DNA of 64,000 nucleotides from JAJRQY01 sp965224435 (GTDB lineage: Bacteria > Actinomycetota > Acidimicrobiia > Acidimicrobiales > SZUA-35): contig OZ245048.1 in NCBI GenBank assembly GCA_965224435.1, forward strand, positions 62,001-126,000, given 5' to 3'. Position 1 is the stretch's first letter. Each line of letters begins with the position of its first letter. Shown here in pieces: positions 1-8,658 of this stretch. A program made the position numbers and the translations under genes. The notes under the pieces are model-generated. The model was not told the origin of the DNA, did no database searches, and saw only the letters and a list, made by a program, of their open reading frames with translations.

Positions 1-1
1 T

Positions 2-685
2 CCCGACGCCGACATCCTGACCGCAATTCTCACTGCTGGCGGAGATCTAGCCGCCCTCATGACCGAGGTTGCAAAGTCGAAGGAGGGCAAGAACGATGAT
101 GACCTCACCACCATCTTGGTGAACGCCGAAGTTGACGGGGAGAAACTCAGCCATGCTGACGTGGCTAGCTTCTTCATCTTGTTAGTGGTCGCCGGAAATG
201 AAACTACCCGCAATGCCATCAGCTGGGGCCTGACCTACCTGACCGAAAACCCAGACCAACGGGCAATCTGGACCAAGGATTTCGATGGAGTCGCTGGCAC
301 CGCGGTAGAAGAGATTGTCCGACTCGCTTCTCCCGTGACCTACATGAGGCGAACGGCCTTAGCTGACACTGAGCTTGGTGGGCAAGAAATCAAGGCAGGT
401 GACAAGCTGTTTATGAACTACCTGGCGGCCAACCGAGACGAAGACGTTTTCGACCGCCCTTACGACTTTGATGTGCAGCGAGACCCCAATCATCACGTAG
501 GTTTCGGTGGCCCAGGACCTCACTTCTGTCTCGGTGCTCACCTGGCCCGCCGCGAGATAACCGTCATGTTCCGCCACCTCTTCGATCGCCTACCCGATAT
601 AGAAGCCACAGGTGCCCCGGTGCAGTTGGCGTCGAGCTTCATCCACGGGATCAAACATCTCCCTGCCAGCTTCACCCCGGCTTGA
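2..685 (+). CDS. cytochrome P450, C-terminal part (5' end outside window)
   Basis: The reading frame is open from the first bases, so the gene starts left of the window; 227 residues are visible. The I-helix motif AGNETTR supplies the oxygen-activating Thr region, EEIVR is the ExxR pair of the K helix, and FGGPGPHFCLG is the heme loop with the Cys thiolate ligand. The AGNETTRNAIS and FGGxGPHFCLG forms are typical of actinobacterial CYP124/125/142 enzymes that hydroxylate the end of sterol or methyl-branched alkyl chains; assignment to one of these subfamilies is inference. A TetR gene follows after 19 bp in the same direction. Confidence 0.95.
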   Translation, partial: PDADILTAILTAGGDLAALMTEVAKSKEGKNDDDLTTILVNAEVDGEKLSHADVASFFILLVVAGNETTRNAISWGLTYLTENPDQRAIWTKDFDGVAGTAVEEIVRLASPVTYMRRTALADTELGGQEIKAGDKLFMNYLAANRDEDVFDRPYDFDVQRDPNHHVGFGGPGPHFCLGAHLARREITVMFRHLFDRLPDIEATGAPVQLASSFIHGIKHLPASFTPA

Positions 686-690
686 TCGCT

Positions 691-708
691 CCGTACGTTA
701 GCGTATGG
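691..708. promoter_or_regulatory. imperfect palindrome at the start of the TetR gene (candidate operator)
   Basis: The 18-mer CCGTACGTTAGCGTATGG matches its own reverse complement at 14 of 18 positions and runs over the first possible ATG of the TetR gene (705). It resembles the CCATACGTATGG palindromes at 8545-8556 and 8590-8599. An autoregulatory operator is an inference from position and symmetry. Confidence 0.35.
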
Positions 709-1277
709 CCATGACTCCAAGACGAACGGCAACTGACTGGACAATGGCCGTTCTTGAGGCAATCGCTGGGGGCGGAGTAGCTAGTGTTTCCATCGAGCGC
801 CTAGCAAGAGAACTCGGTGTAACCAAGGGCAGCTTCTATTGGCACTTTGCCGATCGAGGTGAGGCCATTGAGGCCGCCCTCCTTGTTTGGGAACAGCAAG
901 GCACGCTCGAGATCATTCGCCTTCTCCAGGAAGTCAGTGATCCTCGCGAGCGTCTGATCTCCCTATTGTCGTTGATTGTCACCGACCAAGAACACGGACC
1001 CGTCGATATCGGTTTGGCGAGTCAGGCCAGCGACCCGGTTGTTGGTCCAATCCTGCGACGAATCACTTCGGCCAGGGTTGATTTTGTAGCCGACCTCTTC
1101 GGTCAGTTGGGTCTCCCCCCAGCGCGGGCGCAACGCCAAGCCCGATTGGCGGTAGCCAGCTATCTAGGCCATTTCCAGCTCCAAGCAGCATTGCCAAACG
1201 ACAAGTATCTAGCCAACCCCAGCAAGACATACCTCAATCAGATGGCTGAGATGCTGCTTGGGGACACTGTTCCATGA
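705..1277 (+). CDS. TetR/AcrR-family transcriptional regulator
   Basis: 190 residues, normal TetR length. The N-terminal helix-turn-helix spans about residues 10-55 (SIERLARELGVTKGSFYWHF, the usual GSFYWHF recognition-helix end), followed by a helical ligand/dimer domain. A second ATG at 711 is an equally good start, and no clear ribosome-binding site precedes either one, so translation may be leaderless. It lies 19 bp after the P450 gene, which may be its target. The ligand cannot be predicted. Confidence 0.9.
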   Translation: MAMTPRRTATDWTMAVLEAIAGGGVASVSIERLARELGVTKGSFYWHFADRGEAIEAALLVWEQQGTLEIIRLLQEVSDPRERLISLLSLIVTDQEHGPVDIGLASQASDPVVGPILRRITSARVDFVADLFGQLGLPPARAQRQARLAVASYLGHFQLQAALPNDKYLANPSKTYLNQMAEMLLGDTVP

Positions 1278-1322
1278 TCAGAAAAGCCAGTTGAACAAAA
1301 CAGCCAGTTATGGTCGACCATC

Positions 1323-2465
1323 GTGGATAATCAGCTTGATCAGGAAGACTTCAGAAGCCCCCAGGGCACCTTTGCGCTCGAGCGGGTTCCGCCTCGTCGC
1401 AATCTGCGGGCATGGGATTCAGCTGATGAATACCTCCTGAACCACCTATCAGAGACCGGTGGCCCGGTCGGACCCCTGTTCCTGGTGAATGACAGCTTTG
1501 GTGCCCTCGCCTGTGCCCTGTCCGACAATGAGCCGATCTCATGGTCCGATTCGTTCTTGTCCCATGAGGCCGTCAGAGAAAACCTGGCCAGCAATAATGT
1601 TGACCCCGACTCGATCCAGTGCTTGCCCAGTACACAAACACCCGCGGCAGGCACAGTAATCGGCACAGTATTGATCAAGATCCCCAAGACGCTAGCCCTG
1701 CTCGAATACCAGCTGGGCCAGATCCGACCGTTCTTGAACGAAGAGACGGTGATCATTGGGGCGGGCATGGTCAAGCACATCCATACCTCAACTCTGGAGC
1801 TGTTTGAGAAGATCCTTGGTCCGACGACAACATCGCTAGCTACCAAGAAGGCCCGCCTGTCTTTCACCCGGTTCGACCCAAACCTTAAGCCCGGCCCAGT
1901 CCTGCAACCGACCAGCTATGAATTTGGTTCGGGCCTTGCCGCGGTGACCATGCCCGGAGTCTTCGCCAATCGAAAACTGGATATTGGAACCCGCTTCTTT
2001 CTCGAGAATTTGCCGACTCCGAACGATGGTGACATGGTGCTGGACTTGGGTTGTGGCAACGGCATTCTCGGGGTTTCTCTAGCCAAAGCCAGTCCGAGTT
2101 GCTCAGTGGTCTTCACCGATAGCTCCTACTTGGCTGTTGCCTCTGCTCAACAAACTGCCGGGCGGGCATTCAACGAGGAGCGCTCCGACCAGTTTGTGGT
2201 TGCTGATGGTGCCGATGCCGTGGAAGACGCCAGTATCGACCTGGTTGTCATCAACCCACCCTTTCACGACCAATACGTCGTTGGTGATGAGACGGCAAGG
2301 CAGATGTTTGCTGACGCAGGTCGAGTCCTGCGTTCCGGTGGCCGACTCCTGGTAGTGGCAAACCGTCACCTTGGTCACCACAAGGCCATGAACAACGTCT
2401 TTGGCAATGTGAAGACGGTTGCCTCCAACCCCAAGTTTGTTGTGCTGCGTTCCAACAAGGCGTAA
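1323..2465 (+). CDS. rlmG: 23S rRNA (guanine-N2)-methyltransferase RlmG-like
   Basis: 380 residues from a GTG start. The N-terminal half is the degenerate methyltransferase-like domain of RlmG/RsmC proteins, including the RlmG-like stretches AWDSADEYL, HTSTLELFEKILGPTTT and KTLALLE. The C-terminal half is a class I SAM methyltransferase with motif I DLGCGNGILG, the catalytic NPPFH motif for N2-guanine methylation, and the RlmG-type ending ANRHLGHHK...KTVASNPKFVVL. By family, it methylates G1835 (E. coli numbering) of 23S rRNA. It faces the molybdenum operon convergently, 32 bp away. Confidence 0.85.
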   Translation: MDNQLDQEDFRSPQGTFALERVPPRRNLRAWDSADEYLLNHLSETGGPVGPLFLVNDSFGALACALSDNEPISWSDSFLSHEAVRENLASNNVDPDSIQCLPSTQTPAAGTVIGTVLIKIPKTLALLEYQLGQIRPFLNEETVIIGAGMVKHIHTSTLELFEKILGPTTTSLATKKARLSFTRFDPNLKPGPVLQPTSYEFGSGLAAVTMPGVFANRKLDIGTRFFLENLPTPNDGDMVLDLGCGNGILGVSLAKASPSCSVVFTDSSYLAVASAQQTAGRAFNEERSDQFVVADGADAVEDASIDLVVINPPFHDQYVVGDETARQMFADAGRVLRSGGRLLVVANRHLGHHKAMNNVFGNVKTVASNPKFVVLRSNKA

Positions 2466-2497
2466 AGCCTCGGAGCAGATCGGTTGCTCACGCTTGG

Positions 2498-4756
2498 CTA
2501 GTCACTCAGTCTCTCAACCTGGGCTGGTGTGTGCTTGTGCCAGGGGGTGCCAGCGATGGGATCTCGGTCATCGGCGTCGGTGAGTTCATTCAAAGCAACA
2601 CCGACCACAGCCCCATCGTTGGTGCCGTCGGGGTAGCTGACCCCGAGGCCATTGGGCAGGCTCACGTGTCCAGGCTGCATGGTGTTCGTGATCTCGACTC
2701 GGGCAACGGCTTGACCATGCTTGGTACGGACCAAAGCTCGACCGCCATCGCTCAAGCCGAGATTTCTGCCATCCTGCTCGCTGATTCGCAAGGCGCCGCT
2801 TCGATCCTTCCTGCGCCAATCCGGGTCTCGGATGATGGTATTGGCTGTGGTGCCACGCCTCTCACCAGCCGTAAGAATGAAGGGGTGCTGGTTGTTTGTG
2901 GCCGTAGTGTCTTTTAGAGACCTGAGCTCGGCCAATAGCTCTGGAATCAAGAGATGAATGCGCCCGTCATTGGTCAGAACTCGATTCCAGGTGTCCTGGG
3001 GAGTACAGATGGTGAATGTGAGGCCTGAGGGTGAGGTTTGGATAGCTTGAAAAAGCGCCTCTCCGAGTTCCATTCCTTCACCGACAAGCCCAGCGCGCAG
3101 CACCGACTCGCGGTACTTCATGGCGGTCTTGTGTGCGGCTCCCCACAGAATCGAATGTGCCTCGGCTCCCTCGCCAAGCGTGGGACCAAGTGTCTCCAAT
3201 AAAACGATCGGGGCTAGTCCGGCAATCCGGGGATCGGCCATGGCTTTCAAGAACTCAGCGGCATATTCGGCTCGACCCTTGGCCGCGGCTTCATGAAGGG
3301 GCCTCAAATCATCTTCGGTGAGGACCCCGAGTGCTAGAACCAGCCGACGATGTATCTCTGGTTCGGGGAGAGTGCCTTCCAGCGGTTCGAGTAAGGGTGC
3401 TCGCAGATGAAACTGATTGTCAGGAAATTCGAAGGTGAAGAGCGTCGTCTCCCACTTTTCATATTGGGAAGAAGCTGGGAGTACATAGTCAGCCAAACGA
3501 GCCGTTTCGGTCATGGCTACGTCAATCACGACGAGGCACTCCAGTGCCTGTAACGCCTGACGAACTCTTGGGCTGCCAGCCAGTGAATGGGCGGGATTCG
3601 CACTCTCGACGATCATCGCTCGGAATCGATCAGGGTGATCAGTCAAGATCTCATCAGGAATCACATTGCCGGGCACAAGGTCGGCAATGATCTTGCTGCC
3701 GGTGACTGGCGTGCTTCCCCCATCGGTCGGGCCCTGCCACAGCCTTTGCATCCAGCTGTGAATGTTCATGGCGCCGGTGCGGCCGAAGTTGCCTGTCAGG
3801 AGGTAGAGGAGTTTCTCAAGCCAAGAGTTCAAAGTGCTATGAGGGGCCTGTTCCAGCCCAAGGTCCTCCAAAACACAGACGCTCTTTGCCTGGCCGATTC
3901 GGCGAGCGACCACCCGAAGTTCAGCCTCACTCAGTCCTGCTCGCTCGCAGTAGTCAGCAAGCGGAATACCGCTCAGGGCGGCAAGAACCTCACTGGCACC
4001 AGTCGTGTGTTCGTCTAGGAAAGCCTGATCAAGGAGCTTCTCCTCGATCAAGATTGAGAGAACCGCCGCAAGCGCCCAAGCATCCCCGCCCGGCCTGACC
4101 TGGACATGGATATCGGCAAGGTCTGCCGTCTCGGTTCGCCTCGGATCCATCACGATCATGGTCCGCGATGGATCATGGTGGATTTCTTTCAGAATTGCAC
4201 GGGCTCGCTTCAATCCGTGTGAATGCCATGGATTCTTACCAATGAAGAACACCAGCTCGGCGTTCTGGATGTCGGGTGCCGTGTGCTGACCGGGTCGACC
4301 GAAAAGGTGCCCGTCAACCCAGAACTCTCCCGTCTTCTCCTGGGCCAGAGCGTTCGAGCTATAGCGGACGCCAAGCGCCGATCGGGTTGCCGATCCATAC
4401 ATGCCTCCCAGATGGTTTCCCTGCCCGCCGCCGCCGTAGTGGAAGATCGTCTCTCCACCGTTGCCGTCTCGGATCGAACCGAGTTTCTCGGCGATCTCCG
4501 TAATGGCGGTATCCCAGCAAATCGCCTCGAATGTGCCGTCGGAGCGACGGCGAAGGGGGCTGGTTAGGCGCTCTGGGTCGTTTTGATAGTGATCGAGCCG
4601 AAGGGCCTTTTCGCAGGTGTACCCAAGCGAGCCTGGATTGGCCTTGTCGCCTCGGACTCGGCTGAACCTCCGGCCTTCCAACTTGATTTCAACTCCGCAT
4701 GTGATGTTGCAAAGAACACACGCGGTGGCATGCCAATCGGAGCTATTGCTCGTCAT
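2498..4756 (-). CDS. molybdopterin-dependent oxidoreductase (formate dehydrogenase/BisC type)
   Basis: 752 residues starting at MTSNSSDW. The frame is open further upstream, but this ATG has GGAGGG six bases before it, and a longer version would lie inside the nitrilase gene. Residues about 8-45 carry CVLCNITC and GYTCEKA, the four Cys of a 4Fe-4S cluster. The middle binds bis-MGD (FFIGKNPW, MDPRRTETADLADIHVQVRP), and the last 120 residues are the dinucleotide-binding barrel. No Cys or Sec is obvious at the usual Mo-ligand position; the stretch there reads YSSNALAQEKTGEFW. It is cytoplasmic, with no Tat signal. Last gene of a four-gene operon, overlapping the nitrilase by 14 bp. Substrate unknown. 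Confidence 0.9.
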   Translation of the reverse strand: MTSNSSDWHATACVLCNITCGVEIKLEGRRFSRVRGDKANPGSLGYTCEKALRLDHYQNDPERLTSPLRRRSDGTFEAICWDTAITEIAEKLGSIRDGNGGETIFHYGGGGQGNHLGGMYGSATRSALGVRYSSNALAQEKTGEFWVDGHLFGRPGQHTAPDIQNAELVFFIGKNPWHSHGLKRARAILKEIHHDPSRTMIVMDPRRTETADLADIHVQVRPGGDAWALAAVLSILIEEKLLDQAFLDEHTTGASEVLAALSGIPLADYCERAGLSEAELRVVARRIGQAKSVCVLEDLGLEQAPHSTLNSWLEKLLYLLTGNFGRTGAMNIHSWMQRLWQGPTDGGSTPVTGSKIIADLVPGNVIPDEILTDHPDRFRAMIVESANPAHSLAGSPRVRQALQALECLVVIDVAMTETARLADYVLPASSQYEKWETTLFTFEFPDNQFHLRAPLLEPLEGTLPEPEIHRRLVLALGVLTEDDLRPLHEAAAKGRAEYAAEFLKAMADPRIAGLAPIVLLETLGPTLGEGAEAHSILWGAAHKTAMKYRESVLRAGLVGEGMELGEALFQAIQTSPSGLTFTICTPQDTWNRVLTNDGRIHLLIPELLAELRSLKDTTATNNQHPFILTAGERRGTTANTIIRDPDWRRKDRSGALRISEQDGRNLGLSDGGRALVRTKHGQAVARVEITNTMQPGHVSLPNGLGVSYPDGTNDGAVVGVALNELTDADDRDPIAGTPWHKHTPAQVERLSD

Positions 4757-5744
4757 CTGTTCCCTCCATGTTGTGTTGGTTGCTCTCTTGCCACGGAAAG
4801 CGACGTAGTAATTTGTCCAGTCGGTAGTGGAAACGACCGTGCAGTCTTTGCTGGTGCCAAACGGCATGGAGTGAGAATGGCTGGGGGCGTAGCCAGAGTC
4901 CGCTGGGGATGGGGTCCAGCGGCCGTGGTGTGTCGATGGTGAGGTCAGCGCAGATGTAGCCTTCGCCGTCCTCGTAGGACAGCCGCTGCAGGATGGTGCC
5001 GTCACGTTCGACGATTTGTGTCTCACCCGTCATCATTGTTGGCCACTTCAGACCCGGAAGCATTGGTGTTCGAGAGGTGATTTCGCCGACATGCCAGGCC
5101 AGCACAGCTGGCGCCCCAACGGCCCGGGCGAGGTGTCTTGGTGTTTCCTTGGCCCAAAGCCGGTAGTACTCCTGATCCCGTTGCATCCAGGACCGGGCGA
5201 AGCGCCACCTCGGGTAAGCCGGCCAGCATTCACCACCGACGATTATCTCAACCCCAGCGGCGCGTAGTCGTTCAGCTGTTCGGCTGCGTGCGGTTTCCCA
5301 GCCCGAGACACTCCCAGTGGTGCCAAGGCTTGTCGTTGATACACCGTCGTCGTTGCCACCCCGGTAGTAGCAGTTCTCCCACGCCGAGGGCTCATCTTTG
5401 TCGTGTAGGGAAGTCGTGCCGTTAGGTTCGGCTATGACGTAGGTCTGGTAGGCGTCTTGCTCGCGAACAGACAAGAAGCCACCAGCTAGAACACAGTCCA
5501 GCTCGCGAGCCAGACGAAGAAGCAGTTGTGTTGGTTGGCCGTCGATCGGTCTCGGCACGGATTTGATGATCGGGTCAAAGACGTTTGGAGATGTCATTGC
5601 CTCGGGCAAGACCACGAGGTCAGGACTGTGTTCGGCTGCTGCTTGGCGAACCAGCTGCTCACACCGTTGGAGATTCCAGTCGACTTCACCAAGACGCAAC
5701 ATCGGCTGGATAGCCACGACGCGCACGGTTCTCGGTGTGCTCAT
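4743..5744 (-). CDS. nitrilase/carbon-nitrogen hydrolase family protein
   Basis: 333 residues. The Glu-Lys-Cys triad of the family is visible: Glu in VVLPEAMTSPN, Lys in LHDKDEPSAWE, and the nucleophilic Cys in IIVGGECWPAYP. The family hydrolyses nitriles or amides through a Cys thioester. The start codon sits in ATGA shared with the stop of the flavin monooxygenase upstream, and the 3' end overlaps the molybdenum enzyme, so translation of the operon is coupled. The context suggests a late step in breakdown of a nitrogen-containing compound; that is inference. Confidence 0.85.
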   Translation of the reverse strand: MSTPRTVRVVAIQPMLRLGEVDWNLQRCEQLVRQAAAEHSPDLVVLPEAMTSPNVFDPIIKSVPRPIDGQPTQLLLRLARELDCVLAGGFLSVREQDAYQTYVIAEPNGTTSLHDKDEPSAWENCYYRGGNDDGVSTTSLGTTGSVSGWETARSRTAERLRAAGVEIIVGGECWPAYPRWRFARSWMQRDQEYYRLWAKETPRHLARAVGAPAVLAWHVGEITSRTPMLPGLKWPTMMTGETQIVERDGTILQRLSYEDGEGYICADLTIDTPRPLDPIPSGLWLRPQPFSLHAVWHQQRLHGRFHYRLDKLLRRFPWQESNQHNMEGTDDEQ

Positions 5745-7240
5745 CGGGCTGGACTGGTGTCGGCGAGTTGTGAGGTCTGAGCTTGGCCCGGCCGATAGCT
5801 TGTTGAGGTTGTTCGAGCGGTGAGATTGCCGTCAGCCCCGCCTTGCCATGGTCCGGCCGCCCACCGGTCCGACGCCCACTGCTGATTACTTGTTGACCGA
5901 ATTCGTTTGCCCCTCTTGAGCCGACTTAGGTCACGGAGAAGATCCAGTTGAGCGGCCACTAGATGGTGGCCCTGGCCGAGAACTTTGCTGCGGTCGACGC
6001 CTGACTGGCGCAATGCACGGATCGTCCAAGCCAGCTGATTCTGAGGAGTCATGAAGTCTGATATTTCGCGGCTACGACTGAATAGGTCCATCCACAGACG
6101 AGCGATTTCCGTGTCGGCGGCGATGTCCTTGTAAGCCTCCAACTCCAATGGTGAGATTGGATCGGTGTTCGTTTGTTGTAGGCCCCAGTGGTAGCTCGGC
6201 AGGCACTCTCGATCTCGTTGGAGCTCCCAGGCATAGAGGTGTCGATCCAGCGATTCCGTCGTTTGAATGTTTCTGGCTACGGTCTGTGCGAGTTTTCGGC
6301 CATAGACAATGGCGTCACGAATGCCCTGAGCGATAACCGGATCCTTGAATTGTGCTGAGTCCCCAACCAGTGCCCAACCGGGCCCAGTCGCTCGTCGAAA
6401 GTAGGAGTAGGTATCTGCTGCTTTGCGCAGGCGACGGCGCGGCTGGCCCCCAGCGATCCGCGCTTCAAGACCCGGGAACAGTGCCAGAGTCTGCTTCCAC
6501 TTCTGAAGGTCGTGTCCGTATTGGGAGACCTCGGCTTTTGGCCCCATGAAGAGCACGAGGCCACCGTTGTCATCGGTTGGGAAGTACATTCCGAGTGTGT
6601 CGTCAATTCGCCACTGGTGGACCGTAGACCGGGCTTTGGCATCGAGGGGGTCATCGACGTAGGTGTAGACGAGCCCGCGACCATTCTCTGCCCAGCGGTA
6701 TGGCTGGATCGCTCCTACATATTTGGCAACCGACGAACGTCTTCCGTCGGCGCCTACGACAAGTCTGCATGAGATCTGCCCATGGCTGCCATCACGCCGA
6801 CTCCATGTCACTCCTGCCACGCGACCATTTCGTCTGATTAGTCCGGTCAGCTTGGTCGCCTCGCGGATGTCAGCCCCTGAGGCTTGAGCGGTCTGGATGA
6901 GTGCGTGGTCCAGGTTTGGGCGGCCCGGGCACATCGCGAAGTCGAATCCATCGACCGGGCTAAAGGAGCCGTTGGCCTTCATCCCACCATGAGTGAACTG
7001 GACCGACGGCATTGTCGGTGTGCCAGAGGCGAGAATTCGATCGAGCGCACCCAGAGCAGAGAGTTCGGCAACGCAGCTTGGGAAGATCAGATGGGTTGAG
7101 AGAGTGTCTGAGGGGAAAGTTGCTGCGTCAATAACGATGACATGTATGCCCCGTTTCGCTAGCTCGATGGCAGTCGCCGTGCCCGCAACCCGTGCGCCGA
7201 CAATGACAACATCACACTGCTCGCTCGCCGTCTTCGTCAC
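5741..7240 (-). CDS. FAD-dependent monooxygenase/oxidoreductase (PHBH-like)
   Basis: 499 residues from a GTG start. The N-terminus is a Rossmann FAD site (VVIVGARVAGTATAIELAKR with the acidic VID end). VVGADGRRSSVA is the DG motif, and VGDSAQFKDPVIAQGIRDAI is the GD motif contacting the FAD ribityl chain; all three are diagnostic of aromatic-ring hydroxylases and related geranylgeranyl-reductase-like flavoproteins. The last 40 residues are low-complexity. The start codon overlaps the TAG of the TetR gene by one base (TAGTG), and the stop overlaps the nitrilase start. NAD(P)H-dependent hydroxylation of an unknown organic substrate is the likely reaction. Confidence 0.88.
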   Translation of the reverse strand: MTKTASEQCDVVIVGARVAGTATAIELAKRGIHVIVIDAATFPSDTLSTHLIFPSCVAELSALGALDRILASGTPTMPSVQFTHGGMKANGSFSPVDGFDFAMCPGRPNLDHALIQTAQASGADIREATKLTGLIRRNGRVAGVTWSRRDGSHGQISCRLVVGADGRRSSVAKYVGAIQPYRWAENGRGLVYTYVDDPLDAKARSTVHQWRIDDTLGMYFPTDDNGGLVLFMGPKAEVSQYGHDLQKWKQTLALFPGLEARIAGGQPRRRLRKAADTYSYFRRATGPGWALVGDSAQFKDPVIAQGIRDAIVYGRKLAQTVARNIQTTESLDRHLYAWELQRDRECLPSYHWGLQQTNTDPISPLELEAYKDIAADTEIARLWMDLFSRSREISDFMTPQNQLAWTIRALRQSGVDRSKVLGQGHHLVAAQLDLLRDLSRLKRGKRIRSTSNQQWASDRWAAGPWQGGADGNLTARTTSTSYRPGQAQTSQLADTSPAR

Positions 7241-7827
7241 TACTTGACTCCAGAACGGTTCCCGCTAGTTGGAATTAGTGAATCGTCGGGAACATCGACG
7301 ATTGCTTGCAGTTCGAGAAACATTGCCAGAAGCTCATCGCTTGAGGCAATGGGATCAATCTGCTGGGCCCCAATCAGTACCGACACGGCAAGACGGGCGA
7401 GCAGGACCGATCGGTCAGGGTCGTAGATGGCCGCATTGATTACTGAGGTGAGATAGTCGATTCGCTGCTGGTCGACTCGACTGAGAACTTCTGCCACGTT
7501 CGGGTTAGTCGTTGCCCAGCCTCGGATTGAGCGCTCTGCGGCGTGGGGATATGCCGAGACGAGGTGCTCGAGGACTGCTAGGCGGTCGAGAGCATTTGCC
7601 CCGCGCTCACTCAGGCGCACCACTTCTTCGGTGTATTCAACCTCCCAGTACTCCATCAAGCTGGCGATATAGCTATCGATCGATTTGAAGTGGTGGTAGA
7701 AGGATCCCTTTGTCACACCCAGTTCTGCGCAGAGGTGAGCGATCGTGAGGGCATCGGGTCCAGCTTGAGCAAGTGTCTCTAGGCCAGCTTTGAAGAACCG
7801 GGATGGGATAGGCGAGGTAGCCGTCAT
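7240..7827 (-). CDS. TetR-family regulator, first gene of the monooxygenase-nitrilase-molybdenum operon
   Basis: 195 residues from the ATG at 7827. A longer frame from 7839 would begin inside the 13-bp-arm palindrome at 7832-7862, so the shorter start is preferred. The helix-turn-helix is IAHLCAELGVTKGSFYHHF (about residues 20-45); the rest is a helical ligand-binding domain. It is translationally coupled to the FAD gene. Expected role: autoregulated repressor of the four-gene operon, released by a substrate or intermediate. Confidence 0.9.
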   Translation of the reverse strand: MTATSPIPSRFFKAGLETLAQAGPDALTIAHLCAELGVTKGSFYHHFKSIDSYIASLMEYWEVEYTEEVVRLSERGANALDRLAVLEHLVSAYPHAAERSIRGWATTNPNVAEVLSRVDQQRIDYLTSVINAAIYDPDRSVLLARLAVSVLIGAQQIDPIASSDELLAMFLELQAIVDVPDDSLIPTSGNRSGVK

Positions 7828-7831
7828 GGGC

Positions 7832-7862
7832 GTCAACATACCATGAGGTATGGTATGTTGAC
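7832..7862. promoter_or_regulatory. perfect 13-bp-arm palindrome, TetR operator candidate
   Basis: GTCAACATACCAT (7832-7844), a 5-base spacer, then ATGGTATGTTGAC (7850-7862), with no mismatch. It ends five bases before the ATG of the TetR gene that heads the operon, a position where a bound repressor would block transcription or initiation. Confidence 0.8.
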
Positions 7863-7876
7863 AAGGGAAAGTTGCC

Positions 7877-8548
7877 CTACCGGTCTTGCCAGGCTCGACC
7901 GATGCGCTTCATCATGACTGGGTAGACCAGGTAATGCCGAAAGGGAGCGATTGCTGTCATGTACGGCTTTCCGAGACGACCCCGATGCTTTACGTAGACA
8001 CGAAGCTGGCCCCGATAGCTATTGGGTCCTTGTTGGACCCAACCAAGGTGCATGACGGCGTGAACCGTGTTGTTCGAAAGCTCAGAAGCAAATTCGGTTT
8101 CGGATCTGAGTATTGGCTTGAAGGCGAGGTCCATTGATGAGGCGGAGGACTGGTCGTCCATGGAGTCCTCGGTGTGGTGAGCCTGTTCCCAATGGGCCAG
8201 TTCTAGTTCTTCTTCTACACTCAGCCGCTCCCTCAAAGAGGTTTCCGCACACCCTGGTATTGCGAGGGTGTTGACATCATCATCCCAGCCAAGGAGTTCT
8301 CCAAGCTTGTATCGGATCGTGAATAGCTGGTCGGAGACCCAAGCGGTTGCCCGTTGGCCGCGACTACTGGATGAACCCTTGGATGGACTTGGGTCCAGCA
8401 CGATGTCGCACATGTCGCCAAACTCTTCCAATCGACCAGTAGCGGGCAGAACCCACGTATCCATCAGCTCAAAGTCATGCGCAAGCTCGGATATTCGCCA
8501 ACCTTGGTGCTCGTCCTCTTCAGACGTCGATCTACTCTCCATACCCAT
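7877..8548 (-). CDS. DUF2867-family protein
   Basis: 223 residues, or 221 from the second ATG at 8542. The order of conserved pieces fits DUF2867: SDQLFTIRYKLGELLGWD, FASELSNNTVHAVMHLGW, then GQLRVYVKHRGRLGKPYM and AIAPFRHYLVYPVMMKRIG at the end. No biochemical role is established for the family; the fold is thought to be SRPBCC-like. Both possible start codons lie inside the left arm of a perfect inverted repeat. It is divergent from a flavin-barrel gene at 8659. Confidence 0.7.
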   Translation of the reverse strand: MGMESRSTSEEDEHQGWRISELAHDFELMDTWVLPATGRLEEFGDMCDIVLDPSPSKGSSSSRGQRATAWVSDQLFTIRYKLGELLGWDDDVNTLAIPGCAETSLRERLSVEEELELAHWEQAHHTEDSMDDQSSASSMDLAFKPILRSETEFASELSNNTVHAVMHLGWVQQGPNSYRGQLRVYVKHRGRLGKPYMTAIAPFRHYLVYPVMMKRIGRAWQDR

Positions 8549-8563
8549 ACGTATGGAGAGTAG
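8532..8563. promoter_or_regulatory. 13-bp-arm inverted repeat covering the DUF2867 start codon
   Basis: CTACTCTCCATAC (8532-8544), six bases, then GTATGGAGAGTAG (8551-8563) is a perfect inverted repeat. Nested inside it is the perfect palindrome CCATACGTATGG (8545-8556). On the minus strand the repeat covers both candidate ATGs of the DUF2867 gene. It could be an operator, or a hairpin at the 5' end of the mRNA. Confidence 0.6.
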
Positions 8564-8589
8564 TAGAAACCATTTGGCCGATCAATACG

Positions 8590-8599
8590 CATACGTATG
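8590..8599. promoter_or_regulatory. second CATACGTATG palindrome in the divergent intergenic region
   Basis: CATACGTATG (followed by G) repeats the core of the 8545-8556 palindrome with centres 44 bp apart, about four helical turns. Paired operator sites between the divergent genes at 7877-8548 and 8659-9006 are the simplest reading. Confidence 0.5.
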
Positions 8600-8658
8600 G
8601 TATTCGTCACGTCCACGGGCTGGGAACGCAGCTATCCCGGGGCCACTAGTGTTCGCCC

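Noticed and set aside
4757..5026. N-terminal extension of the molybdenum enzyme frame
   Set aside because: The 90 extra residues are low-complexity and antisense-like, lie inside the nitrilase gene, and the Fe-S domain with a good ribosome-binding site begins at 4756.
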